Positions 35,718 through 45,622 of a stretch of 64,000 nt of DNA are shown here, piece by piece. Under the pieces are notes generated by a model. That model saw nothing but the letters and a program-made list of their open reading frames with translations, did no database searches and was not told the origin of the DNA. Origin of the DNA: Tieghemostelium lacteum (taxonomy: Eukaryota; Evosea; Eumycetozoa; Dictyosteliales; Raperosteliaceae). How positions within the stretch are numbered: position 1 is the first letter of the stretch; every line of letters begins with the position of its first letter. The stretch is from assembly GCA_001606155.1 (NCBI GenBank), contig LODT01000039.1, forward strand, positions 806,001 to 870,000, given 5' to 3'. The position numbers and the translations under genes are program-made.

Positions 35718-37256
35718 ATGAGTAAAGAACCCGATGAGGAAAATTTAGAATTAAACGAAAATGTAAATATTCTATCTTTCTTCCATTTAAGACTTACCCA
35801 CTTTCAAAAAGCAACTTTATTAATAAAATTATATTAATAGAATTTTAAAGATCTTTCCAATACATTCAAAGATCCAATAATCTTTGACACACTACTTAAA
35901 TATTATGATGAATTAGAAAAAGAAATTGATACTAATAATAACACCCCAACCCCAACCACCAATTCCTCAAATTCTAATTCTAATAAAAACAATAGTAATA
36001 ATAATAATAATAGTTTAGATGAAAACAAAAAACAAAAGAGAAAAACAAAGAGGGTATCAAGTTACCACGGAATGTGTTTTAAGACACACAGTGACAGGGC
36101 CAAAGAGATTTATGTGAATATATCACATTATCCAAGTATAGCACCACTTTCACTTACACAACATGATGGTTGGATAATACCTTACAGCTTATATCCTGTT
36201 ACTACTCAACAATGTAGTTATCAATCACCGCATTATCAGGTGTATCATATAGTGTTTGGTACAGAGACTTATAATGAATCTCAAAAGAACAAACCATTGA
36301 GTAAACTTTTGATTCAGACATCGATTCAGGCTATTTATCAGACTTATAAAGAGACATTAGATATACTTGCTATTAAACAAAGTAAGAAGGTATTTGCAAA
36401 GGATTTCTTAGTTGAGGAAGTTGAGCAACCTGAAGTAGATATTCTCTCTCAACCTGAAGAAAAAGAGAGTATAGATAAAGATACTGGATACCTTATACCA
36501 ATATACAAACAAGAAATGTTGGGTATTGATGGTGAGGTTCTAACTAATCCTGTGGTTTTACCTACTAGTATTCGATATGAAATACTACTACCTAGTTTAA
36601 ATCTAGATAATTTTCAATTTGAAGATTTAAATTTAGAAATTGATGATAAAGCTTTATCAATAAGTCAATCATCATCACCACAGTATTATCTCACTATTAA
36701 CCTTCCACATCCAATACAAGAACAACATCAAGATGCAAAATTTATAAAATCAAAAAAACTTCTAAAAATTAAGTTAATGGTTGAAAAAGACACTATCAAC
36801 TCAAGTGTAGGTGGTTGTAAACATGACCATTCTCATGAACACCATCATCACCATGACCATCACAACCACAACAGTACAAATCCAATTGATTTACAATCAC
36901 TAAAAATTAATAATAATAATAATTTTATCAATCTTTATAGAATGGAAAATCAATTTTATAGTAATAATAATAGAAATAGTTATTTTATAAAGAAGAATTA
37001 TGAATATACAATGATTATTGTGTATTGTTATCATAAAATAATTAGAAATTCTTTGATATATAATTTCATTGAAAATGGTCTGGAAATTAAATTTCAGAGT
37101 AATTCGGAGATGGGGAATTTAGAAGATAGGAATACAGAGTCACATGAAATCTTAGTTATTAATCTCAATTCTATGATTCCTTTAACTAAAGAAAATTTAT
37201 TAATTAAATGGCCTTCATTGGGAAATTCTGTCATTTTTGAATTTAAAAATGAATAA
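35718..37256 (+). CDS. PIH1-domain protein (HSP90/R2TP-type cofactor)
   Basis: Exon 1 35718-35762 (MSKEPDEENLELNEN), intron 35763-35840 (gtaaat...aatag, 78 nt, phase 0), exon 2 35841-37256; predicted 486 aa. After a Asn/Lys-rich segment the PIH1 core is recognisable: MCFKTHS, IYVNISHYPSIAPL and DGWIIPYSLYP match the conserved 'F.IKT..., ..FINV...P, DGW.IP.S' pattern of PIH1D1/PIH1D2/Kintoun proteins. A second beta-rich part (IRYEILLPSLNLDNFQF..LEIDDKALSI..YYLTINLP) matches the C-terminal CS-like PIH domain. These proteins act with HSP90 and R2TP in assembling large complexes such as snoRNPs or dynein arms. Dictyostelids lack cilia, which favours a PIH1D1-like role (inference). A His-rich loop (HDHSHEHHHHHDHHNHN) near residues 315-335 is unusual. 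Confidence 0.8.
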
Positions 37257-37422
37257 AAGACTCGAGAGAGGTCTGCAAATTCCAATTCCTTCAAATGGAA
37301 TTCTGGAATTGAGATCTGAGACCCTATTTTACAAATTTGTAGATATTTTTGAAAAAAAATTTTTTTTAATTTTATTTTTTGAACTCTCTACCCCCAAAAC
37401 ACACAAATATATATAATTAAAA
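37257..37422 (+). promoter_or_regulatory. Spacer with long imperfect hairpin before transaldolase
   Basis: The spacer contains an imperfect stem-loop at 37270-37323: GGTCT pairs with AGACC, AATTCCA with TGGAATT, and ATTCC with GGAAT, around a TTCAAAT loop with small internal bulges. Poly-T/A tracts follow, then the A-rich leader of the transaldolase gene. It could lie in the 3' UTR of the PIH1 gene, belong to a small RNA, or be chance; the sequence does not decide. Confidence 0.4.
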
Positions 37423-38388
37423 ATGTCTAATGCTTTAGAACAATTGAAAAAGTATACCACTATTGTAGCTGATACTGCAGATTTTGAAGAATTGACCAAA
37501 TTTCACAGTCAAGATTCTACTACCAATCCATCATTGGTAGTTGCAGCTGCAGCCATTCCAAAATACAAACCATTGGTTGACGATGCTATAAAGTATGCAA
37601 AGAGTGTCACTCAAGATAAGAAACAACAGTTGACATTGGCAATTGACAAGTTGTTTGTTAATTTTGGTGTTGAGATTCTAAAGATTGTACCTGGACGTGT
37701 TAGTACTGAGGTTGATGCCAGACTTTCATTTGATACTGCAGGTAGTATAAAGAAGGCTAAGGAGCTGATCCAAATGTACAAGGATGCCGGTATTGAAAAA
37801 GAAAGAGTTTTGATTAAATTAGCATCTACATGGGAAGGTATTGAAGCTGCTCGTGTTTTGGAGAAAGAAGGTATTCATTGTAATATGACTTTACTCTTTT
37901 CATTGGTACAAGCTCAAGCTTGTGCTGAAGCTGGTGTGACTTTAATCAGTCCATTTGTAGGTCGTATTACTGACTACTTTAAACAACAACAAGGTGGAAA
38001 GGACTTTGTAGCCAAAGAAGATCCAGGTGTAATCTCAGTTCAAGGTATCTTCAATTACTACAAGAAACACGGTTACAAGACTCAAGTTATGGGTGCTTCT
38101 TTTAGATCAAAAGAACAAACTATTGAATTGGCTGGTTGTGATTTATTAACCATCTCACCAAAGATTCTTACTGATCTCCAACAAGCTGATGCCTCACTAG
38201 TTACCAAGAAACTAGATGCCTCAACTCTACCATCTGATATCCCAAATAAAGTAGTTCCAGATTACAAAACCTTCATTTGGGAACTAAACAATAACCCAAT
38301 GGCTCATTTCAAAACTGCCGAAGGTATTCGTTCATTTGCCACTGATCTAGGCAAATTAGAGAAAACCATTGAACAATTATTAGCCTAA
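37423..38388 (+). CDS. tal: Transaldolase
   Basis: Single exon, 321 aa, a full-length class I transaldolase (typical ~315-335 aa). It transfers a dihydroxyacetone unit from sedoheptulose-7-phosphate to glyceraldehyde-3-phosphate in the non-oxidative pentose phosphate pathway, in the cytosol. The conserved N-terminal VADTADFEEL gives Asp17, SQDSTTNPSL is the family signature, and VLIKLASTWEGI contains the Schiff-base Lys at residue 132. FVGRITDYFK and GASFRSKEQ complete the phosphate-binding and barrel motifs. The start has the usual A-rich leader (aaaATG). Codon use is more ordered than in neighbours, as expected for an abundant metabolic enzyme. Confidence 0.97.
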   Translation: MSNALEQLKKYTTIVADTADFEELTKFHSQDSTTNPSLVVAAAAIPKYKPLVDDAIKYAKSVTQDKKQQLTLAIDKLFVNFGVEILKIVPGRVSTEVDARLSFDTAGSIKKAKELIQMYKDAGIEKERVLIKLASTWEGIEAARVLEKEGIHCNMTLLFSLVQAQACAEAGVTLISPFVGRITDYFKQQQGGKDFVAKEDPGVISVQGIFNYYKKHGYKTQVMGASFRSKEQTIELAGCDLLTISPKILTDLQQADASLVTKKLDASTLPSDIPNKVVPDYKTFIWELNNNPMAHFKTAEGIRSFATDLGKLEKTIEQLLA

Positions 38389-38454
38389 ATAAACTAACAA
38401 AGTTAACTCTGAAAATAAGAGATGGTACAATATAATTTATATATATTTATAAAT

Positions 38455-38850
38455 CTATTTTTTAAATCTTTTTAGTTCATTTGAAGCTTCTTGTTTTACA
38501 CTATCTATTAAATGTGAAAAATAGGATTTTGGTTTATGTCTTGATTGATGTTGTTCTCTTTCTTTTGTATTATGAAAGTTTTTAGATTTTTGTTGTTGCT
38601 CGTATAATCTTTGATTTTCATAAATATTGTTGGTATATTTTGGTTGTTTTACATTGTTATTATTACTATTATTTAATTTCTTATTCTTTATTGTTTTATT
38701 TGATATAGATTGATCAATATCTTGCACTTTATCTCTAAATTTTAATGACATGTTTTGAAAATGCCTGTTATTACTAAGAAAATGTACTAATTTTTCTTCT
38801 ATAAACTTTATAGCATATCCCTGTAACAATTTATTAAATAGATTTGACAT
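38455..38850 (-). CDS. Small basic protein of unknown function
   Basis: 131-aa frame, not recognised. It begins MSNLFNKLLQGYAIKFIEEKL, a probable amphipathic helix, continues through an Asn/Lys-rich and Gln-rich basic middle (KNKKLNNSNNNNVKQP, YEQQQKSKN), and ends in a second helix-forming segment (FSHLIDSVKQEASNELKRF). No signal peptide or membrane span. It sits 66 nt from the convergent transaldolase gene and shares a ~194-nt divergent upstream region with exportin-4. The gene-like spacing, ATG in an A/T-rich leader and non-repetitive ends favour a real gene. Confidence 0.6.
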   Translation of the reverse strand: MSNLFNKLLQGYAIKFIEEKLVHFLSNNRHFQNMSLKFRDKVQDIDQSISNKTIKNKKLNNSNNNNVKQPKYTNNIYENQRLYEQQQKSKNFHNTKEREQHQSRHKPKSYFSHLIDSVKQEASNELKRFKK

Positions 38851-39044
38851 TATTATTGTTTATTATAAAATCTATATAATTTCTAGAAAACGTTGGGACC
38901 TTTTGTCTCTTTTGTGTAATTTTTGAAAATAAGTGTAGTTTTTTTTTTTTTTAATTTTATTTGTTTAATTTTGTCGACTGATTCATTAGATCACTCATTT
39001 TCTGAACCATTTTAGTTTTTGGTATTAGAGAGAGAGAACGAAAG

Positions 39045-42000
39045 ATGAGTAATCAAGAGTTTTTAGTAAATGTTGAAAGTTATTGTAGTGCATTAGTATC
39101 AAATGACAATAGTATTAGACAACAAGGTGAAAAATCATTAAAGGCTTTGATGACTATATCACAACCTTATGATATGTTTTTTCAAGTTTTAAAAGAGTCA
39201 AAATCAACATGGGCACATTTTTATATGTTACTTGGTATTAGGGATGCATCTATAAAGGAATGGGCTATATTAGAGCCACAGAGAAAACTAATGATTGTAG
39301 ATACACTCTATCAGTATATATTGACACTCAATCAGATGAGTTTTGTTAATAGTGCTACTAGAAATCAGTCTTATAATACCATTGCTGTGATTTGTAAGAG
39401 ATCTTGGTTGGATAGTGAAAAGTATCAACAAGGCATTGAAATGAATCAGTTGATTATGGAGAGAGTCTATCAGTGTGTAGATTCTAATGATTTCAGTCAG
39501 ATGGAAGCTGCAATACAGATGATTCATCAGATGATTACAGAGTTCTCTAATAAGACTAATGCTGCAAAGATTCAGTTGTCTTGGGAGTATCATTTAAAGT
39601 GTTTAATGTCATTTCAAAGTTTACATTTACAACCACTGTTTAGAAAGGTTATGACAATTGTTGGTCAATTGCAACAGGTGCAAATGAATAGTCTGACTTT
39701 ACAAATGTTGAATATCACTCTAAAAATATTTTTAGATATTTTAGAGTGGGGTTTTGCAGAAAAGGATTTTTCAAGTCTTGCTTTTATATCATCATTTTCA
39801 AATGCCCAACACTCTTTGAAACCTACTGAAGAATGGTCGGCGATATTCATTCAGAAACAACAGGATGGTAGTTACAGATCACCAGTTTTGGAATTGGTGT
39901 TTAGTTTGTATAATCAGTTTATTCAGTTGGATAAGATACCATCTCTATTGAGAACTTCTTTAGGACAATTGGTATCACTTACTGGACCTGTTGTAAAAAA
40001 TATTCAGGATAAAAATGGATACTTTAGTGTCTACATTTCAAAGTTTATAGTGGTACTAGAGAAATCTATTCAGACACTAAATTGGACTGAAATGCAAGAT
40101 TTGGCTTATTGTATTCATAGATTGTGTATGAATTTCAGGTTCTCTGGATTCTTGCAAATGAATCAACCACAATTGTTAGTTACATTCTTACAATTGATTG
40201 CAAGATTTGTTTTTGCAGCTTTGGATCTTATGAAGAGTACCATGTCAAGTGGAGAAGAAGATCTCGAATCTGAGATTGAATTGGACTGTTTAGATATTGT
40301 ATTAAAAGGTTGGGTTGCATTGATTGTAGATCTTGATAGTATACTAGCTAAACAACGTCAAAATCAATTTGAACACTTTGATCAGTTACACCCGGTATTC
40401 AAACAATGTAGCAATGAAATCTACCAGAAATACATTCAAACTCGTTTGGAACTCTCTAGAATGGAACTTTCAAAATATGATCAATTAGAACCTGACAATG
40501 ACGATAATAACGATCTTAATGAAGACAAAAACAAGTACAATGCACAATTAAAATCTGTTTCGTATATAGGTAGAATCAATCCAACAATCTCTATGGATAT
40601 CCTTCAGAATGAAATCAACAAAACTGTCCAAACTCTCAAAGAGCGTGTAGGTGATGCACAATGTTTTGAAACATTACATTGGTTGATTATATTCTCAGGT
40701 CACATTGTTTTTGATTCTGATAATGATCGTCTATCACCTATCCCCAATAACGTTGAAGAAGAATCACTTCAACAATTTAAAGTCACAAATGGACAGAGAG
40801 ACTCTATAATAGATCTCACCAATGCCATTATTAAATACTCAATGGAATATGAAGAACCATTACTAAAGAACAATAATATAGATAAACTATCACCTTTGGT
40901 ATCTAAAACTCTGGTATGGTTCTTTGCAGGTTGGTCTCTAGTCTACCTTATACCATCAGACACACTGAATACTCAAGTATCTCCTAAACTTTTAGACTCA
41001 TTTGCAACTGAATCCAATGTCAAACAGATTTGTGATTTCTTTATTCAAAAGATACTTTGGAATCTTAGATTCTGGGGTGCTGTGGATCAAGATGTTCTCA
41101 AAGAGACTTGTAAACTGTACTATAACCTCTCACTCAACAGAAAATTAATTCAACCTATGACAGCCTCACCATCATGGTCCATGCTATTCTACCAAAAGGA
41201 CCAGTTCTTTGATAAACTAGCTCCTGAAATTCAATATCTCCTTCACAGAGCCACAGTCAATATCCTCTATAAACTACCAACTATAACAGAGATTCAAACA
41301 GCTTTCAAAGAATTCACAAGTGGTCTATGTAAGAATCTAGACAGTGTGCTAAGTCACCAGAACTTTCAATCTATCGCCCAAGAGGCATATGTAAAAGAAA
41401 ACCTATATCTAATCCTAGAGAAACTTCGTGGAGTCCTCGGTGTACAAATTGACAATTTAGACTTTTTCTCAGACAATGATAAAGATCCAAGTCTAAATCT
41501 AAGTTTTGATCTATTTATGAAATATGCCAATAGCTTTGTAGCAATGCTCTCCATCTACAATCACAATAACGACATTATCCAGATTATCCTCACTCTATTT
41601 TCAAATTTCACAAAATCGCAAATATCTACCGATCATGAAAGAGCAAAATCTGCATTCCAATGTCTAATCAATCTCTTTCAAACTATATCTAAAATCACCA
41701 ATTCCTCAGCTGGTACTGATAACAAGGAATATTATAATAGAATTAAAGTTCTCATTAAAATACTCTATAATATCATTACCTATTGCGATCCACAAAATGA
41801 ATATCCACGTCTAATCTCTTCCACTGTCTTTAATGGTATAACCATCGTAACTCCATGTCTAACAAACAAGTATAATCTATTACAAGTATGTATACACATT
41901 ATAAATATCATATTTTATATATACTAACTCTTTTATTTCTAAAAATCAAATATAGTATCCAAAATTGGCAAGAAATTATTTTATGGTTTTAACTTTTATT

Positions 42001-42489
42001 TTTAATAGTGATGATATAAGTGAGATTAAGAATTTCCCAGTGGAGATTAGTAACTCAATATTTAGATTAGTTGATAGTGGTTTATTACATCATGATACTG
42101 AAATTGTTAAAGGATGTTTTGAATGTATTTCAGGTCTAACCAAATTTGGAAAGAATCTTCAACAACATAAAATTGAATTTGACATGTCCATTCTCACACA
42201 ATATATTGGATCTGTAATTAATTTCCTATTGATGAATGAATTCAATATTGATGAATTACTACCAACTGCTTCAGAGACATTATTTGATCTAATCATTTCC
42301 AATCAACAAGGTTTCAAGAGTAAAGTTATTGAATTGATAACTGTACAAGAGGCATCTATTCAACAACGTATTATTCAGACTTTTGAAACACTTTCCATTG
42401 GTGATGGAGGTAGAAAATCAAAAGATGCATTTTTAAAACAAGTTCAAAATCTACTATTAATTGTTAAACCATTACTAAAAAAACAATAA
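39045..42489 (+). CDS. xpo4: Exportin-4-like nuclear transport receptor
   Basis: Exon 1 39045-41885, intron 41886-41955 (gtatgt...atatag, 70 nt, phase 0), exon 2 41956-42489; predicted 1,124 aa against about 1,150 for animal XPO4. The protein is helical throughout, as expected for HEAT-repeat karyopherins. The N terminus (QQGEKSLKALM..PYDMFFQVLKESKSTWAHFYMLLGIRDASIKEW) has the XPO4-type start, followed by VICKRSWLD. The join NLLQ|YPKLARNYF continues the C-terminal HEAT region. Exportin-4 carries cargoes such as eIF5A and Smad3 out of the nucleus with RanGTP and imports some Sox factors in animals; the cargo here is unknown. An acidic linker (PDNDDNNDLNEDKN) near residue 485 is a low-complexity insertion. 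XPO7/RanBP17 is the main alternative but fits less well. Confidence 0.85.
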
Positions 42490-42908
42490 TTTATAAAAAC
42501 AATAATAATAAAAATAAAATATATCGAACATTCCTAATGAATACTCAATAGTTAGTTTTCATAGAACAATAATATTGTTTTTCAGATTTAAAAGGTTAAT
42601 TATTTATTAATTTTTTTTATAATATCGATATTATAAATAATAATATTACTACAAATATCTAACTATTTATAGCTATTATTATTATTAATTTAATTTGTTT
42701 TTTTGATGGTGAATTGAGGAGTGGGGGTTATTTGGATAATTAATTATTATTTTGTGAATAAACTAAAAGATTATTATTATTATTATTATTATTATTATTT
42801 TGTAAATTAATTGGAATAGAGGGGAGGGATGGTTGGAATGAGTGTGAAGGTGAATATTTTATAAATATAATATAATAATTTTAAGGTAGCGAGATGGGGA
42901 ATAATAAT
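42490..42908. repeat. Intergenic AT-rich spacer with (TTA)n microsatellite
   Basis: 419 nt between the convergent exportin-4 and RNase T2 genes. It contains a (TTA)n microsatellite at about 42771-42800, several shorter AAT/TTA tracts and a G-rich patch (gaggggagggatgg, ~42817). It presumably carries both 3' UTRs. No gene was seen. Confidence 0.55.
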
Positions 42909-43703
42909 TTAATAACTATTATTATTATCGGATGATGGCCATGTAATGTCACCAGAACAAGTCCAACCAGAGAGATATGGACAATCCATAATATCTAAGG
43001 TATCTTTATCGATACAAACGGCAATAGTAGAAAGATCACCAGATTGGCATTGCAAAGCTGGTTTACCACCATAGACAGAGTCAATAGCATCAATCATATC
43101 ATCTGGTGAGTAGGTTTTGTAACTGGATGGATAGATATCCTTTTGTTCAAAAGCCTGGGTGATATTGAATTTGTCATAGAGACTCAAACCAGTTTGGAAA
43201 TAAGAGTGTTGGTTGGTAATTGGGCCAGTAATGGAACAGGTTCCGTGTTTTGACCATTCATGAGTCCAAAAATCGGTATTTGGTCCAGTTAATGATGGCC
43301 AGTCATAATCCAATTCAGTTAACAAATCGGAAATGGCTGATGATGAGAAAGTTGGTCCTGAACAGAATGATGGGTAACTTCCATCAGTGTTTTCTGGCCA
43401 CAAACCATGAACTGTAAAGGCTTCTCTGACTTTACTACCAATACAGGTTTGTTCACCACAATAGGAATAGATCCATTGTTGAACAAATAAGTAAAAATCA
43501 AAATCACCTGGTTCACCATTTTCATAGATGGTAACTAATTATATATAATAAGGTATTAGATCTCTACTCTATAAACACTATCTTTTTTCTAAAACCCTAA
43601 ATCCTAAAGTCCCAAATTATTCCATATTGCTAAAATATTTACCTGATGAAGTTGGGTTTAATAACAATACTAATAATACAGTAGCTAATATAATGGTTTT
43701 CAT
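42909..43703 (-). CDS. Secreted ribonuclease T2
   Basis: Exon 1 43703-43643, intron 43642-43535 (gtaaat...attag, 108 nt, phase 1), exon 2 43534-42909; predicted 228 aa, the usual size for the family. Exon 1 encodes the signal peptide (MKTIILATVLLVLLLNPTSS) and exon 2 continues VTIYENGEPGDFDFYLFVQQW. Both active-site motifs are present: CAS1 FTVHGLWPEN and CAS2 HEWSKHGTC, with the two catalytic histidines and Glu. Paired cysteines fit the conserved disulphides. The enzyme cleaves single-stranded RNA via a 2',3'-cyclic phosphate, secreted or in lysosomes, and in amoebae is linked to digesting food or autophagic RNA. The C-terminal end is Ser/Asn-rich. It lies convergent to exportin-4 and upstream of the largest gene-free stretch of the window. 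Confidence 0.94.
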
Positions 43704-45622
43704 TTTCTTTTCTCTCTCAACTTGTGGATATTTAATGCTCTATTTGAAATTTTTGAAAAAAAAAAAAAGAAGTAGTTTGGTAAAAAAAAATTGATTAAAA
43801 GATTCTATAGAAATAAATAATTAATATACATGTATGAAATAAATAATTGATTATTTTTGAATGATGGTTAAAAAGAGGGAAAAAAAAAAAAAACCAATTG
43901 TTATTGTTAATCAAAAATAAAAAAAAAATTGTTTAAAACAAACTAAATCGGGTGAAAGGGTGTTATTGTGTATATAGTAAACGACTCGAAATTAAATAGA
44001 GATGGGTGCTGCAATATTAAATTATAAAAAATGTTGTTTGTTTGAAAATGACAATTGTGGATAAGAATAAAAAATTATAAATAAAATGAAAAATATCTCT
44101 TTTTGGTTGTGAAAAGAAAAGGGATGTTTTAAATCTTGTACAGGTTATGAAGATGATTTTAAATATTAAAACAGTTAAATATAGAAATTGAGTAAATTAA
44201 CAATTAAAACACAAAAAAAGTGAATAGATGGATATTAGTCGATATATATTTAAATGGAAAAGTACCTGCTCTGTACAATTTTCCTTGTTATATACACAAA
44301 CCCACATTTCTAATACCACAACACACCCCACATATAGTATCACACAATATTTAAATAACCACACTTACTAACTTTTGAGGGAATGCTCTGAGAGTCGACT
44401 CTTTTCAAATCTTTATGAAAATAAATCGATTATTTTAAAAACGAAATTTTAAACAAAAAAAAAAAATTAAATCAAAATTAAATTTGCATTGTGTAAAATA
44501 AAAAATATCAGAAAAAAATAATTTAATTTCTTGATTGACATATTATATAATTACTATCTTTTTACCTCTTTAAGGTTGTATGTGTGAATTTAGAGAGCAC
44601 AATTCTCTGTTGACAAAGATAACAACAATTAAAAAAAAAATATAAATAAAAATATTATTATTTACCCCCAACATTTAATTTGTGTGTAGACATTTATAAT
44701 AAAATTGGCTATGTCTTCTTGTGATGTTATGGTGGTATTGTTAACAATAAATAACATACCCTTGAGAATTAATTAAATCCTTGAAAATATTAAAGTTTTA
44801 ACTCTTTCTTGTTATAAATAACAAACAAATAATTTTTTAATTATTTAAATGAAATATACTAAACTTTATTATAGAAAGAAAATTAATTAAAAATATTTGA
44901 ATTTATACAAAACAAAAGATTGAATACCGCTTCATTATAAGCTTAGATTGTAGTATTTTTAAACTTTGTCTACGTATACAACTTGTATGCCGAAAAGGCT
45001 AAATTGTGTTCTTAATTCTTATTTACATTCTTAAGGTTCTTAAGATTTCATTGTCATCTTGTTCTTATACATCCGATGGGTTTTGGGTAACTCTGATCAA
45101 AATTTTTTTCCCGAAAAAAGACAAAAATGAACAACAATAATTTCAAAATTATTAATTTCAATTGAACTTTCCAATAATATCTCAAAACAAACAGAGTGTT
45201 TGTTGCAGAGGAGATATATATTTTATTTTTTATTTTATTTCTCTTCTTTCACCTCTTGCCTCTTTTTTTTTACCTATCACACTTTTATTTGTCTTCTGAG
45301 ATGTCGCAACTGTAGCAATTATTTATACAACATTAACAACCTGTTCAACGACTTGACAAACTCCTTTGAAACTGGGAAAGGAATATGATGGGCCCCAGGT
45401 GGAACTCATAATAATACTAGTATCAATGGAAACTAACATGTCCACCAAAGTTGGTCATATTTAATTTTAATATCAATCATTTATGCATTATTATAACAAT
45501 TTTTTTTTTAAATTTTTAAATTTACAAAATTTTGATTTCTTCTCCAACTGCGAGGTAAAAAGTTTACCTTTTTAATTTGAATATACGTCATCAATATACT
45601 TATAGATATTCAAATTGATGGA
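43704..45622. promoter_or_regulatory. Long gene-free region between RNase T2 and NEK-like kinase
   Basis: At ~1.9 kb this is by far the longest gene-free region in the window. Much of it is A/T homopolymers. Features noted: a CA-rich tract at ~44285-44370 (accacaacacaccccac); a less AT-biased island at ~44925-45110; on the minus strand a TTACCCAAAA near 45085-45095 resembling the DUSE element upstream of dictyostelid small RNA genes; and a GC-rich patch around 45388-45402 (gatgggccccaggtg). A 62-codon frame at 45200-45388 is Phe/Tyr/Cys-rich and unconvincing. It serves as the divergent promoter for the two flanking genes and could host a non-coding RNA, but no known RNA was identified. Confidence 0.4.

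Noticed and set aside
45200-45388. 62-codon frame upstream of the kinase gene
   Set aside because: Strongly Phe/Tyr/Cys biased from pyrimidine-rich DNA, with no domain or plausible start context.
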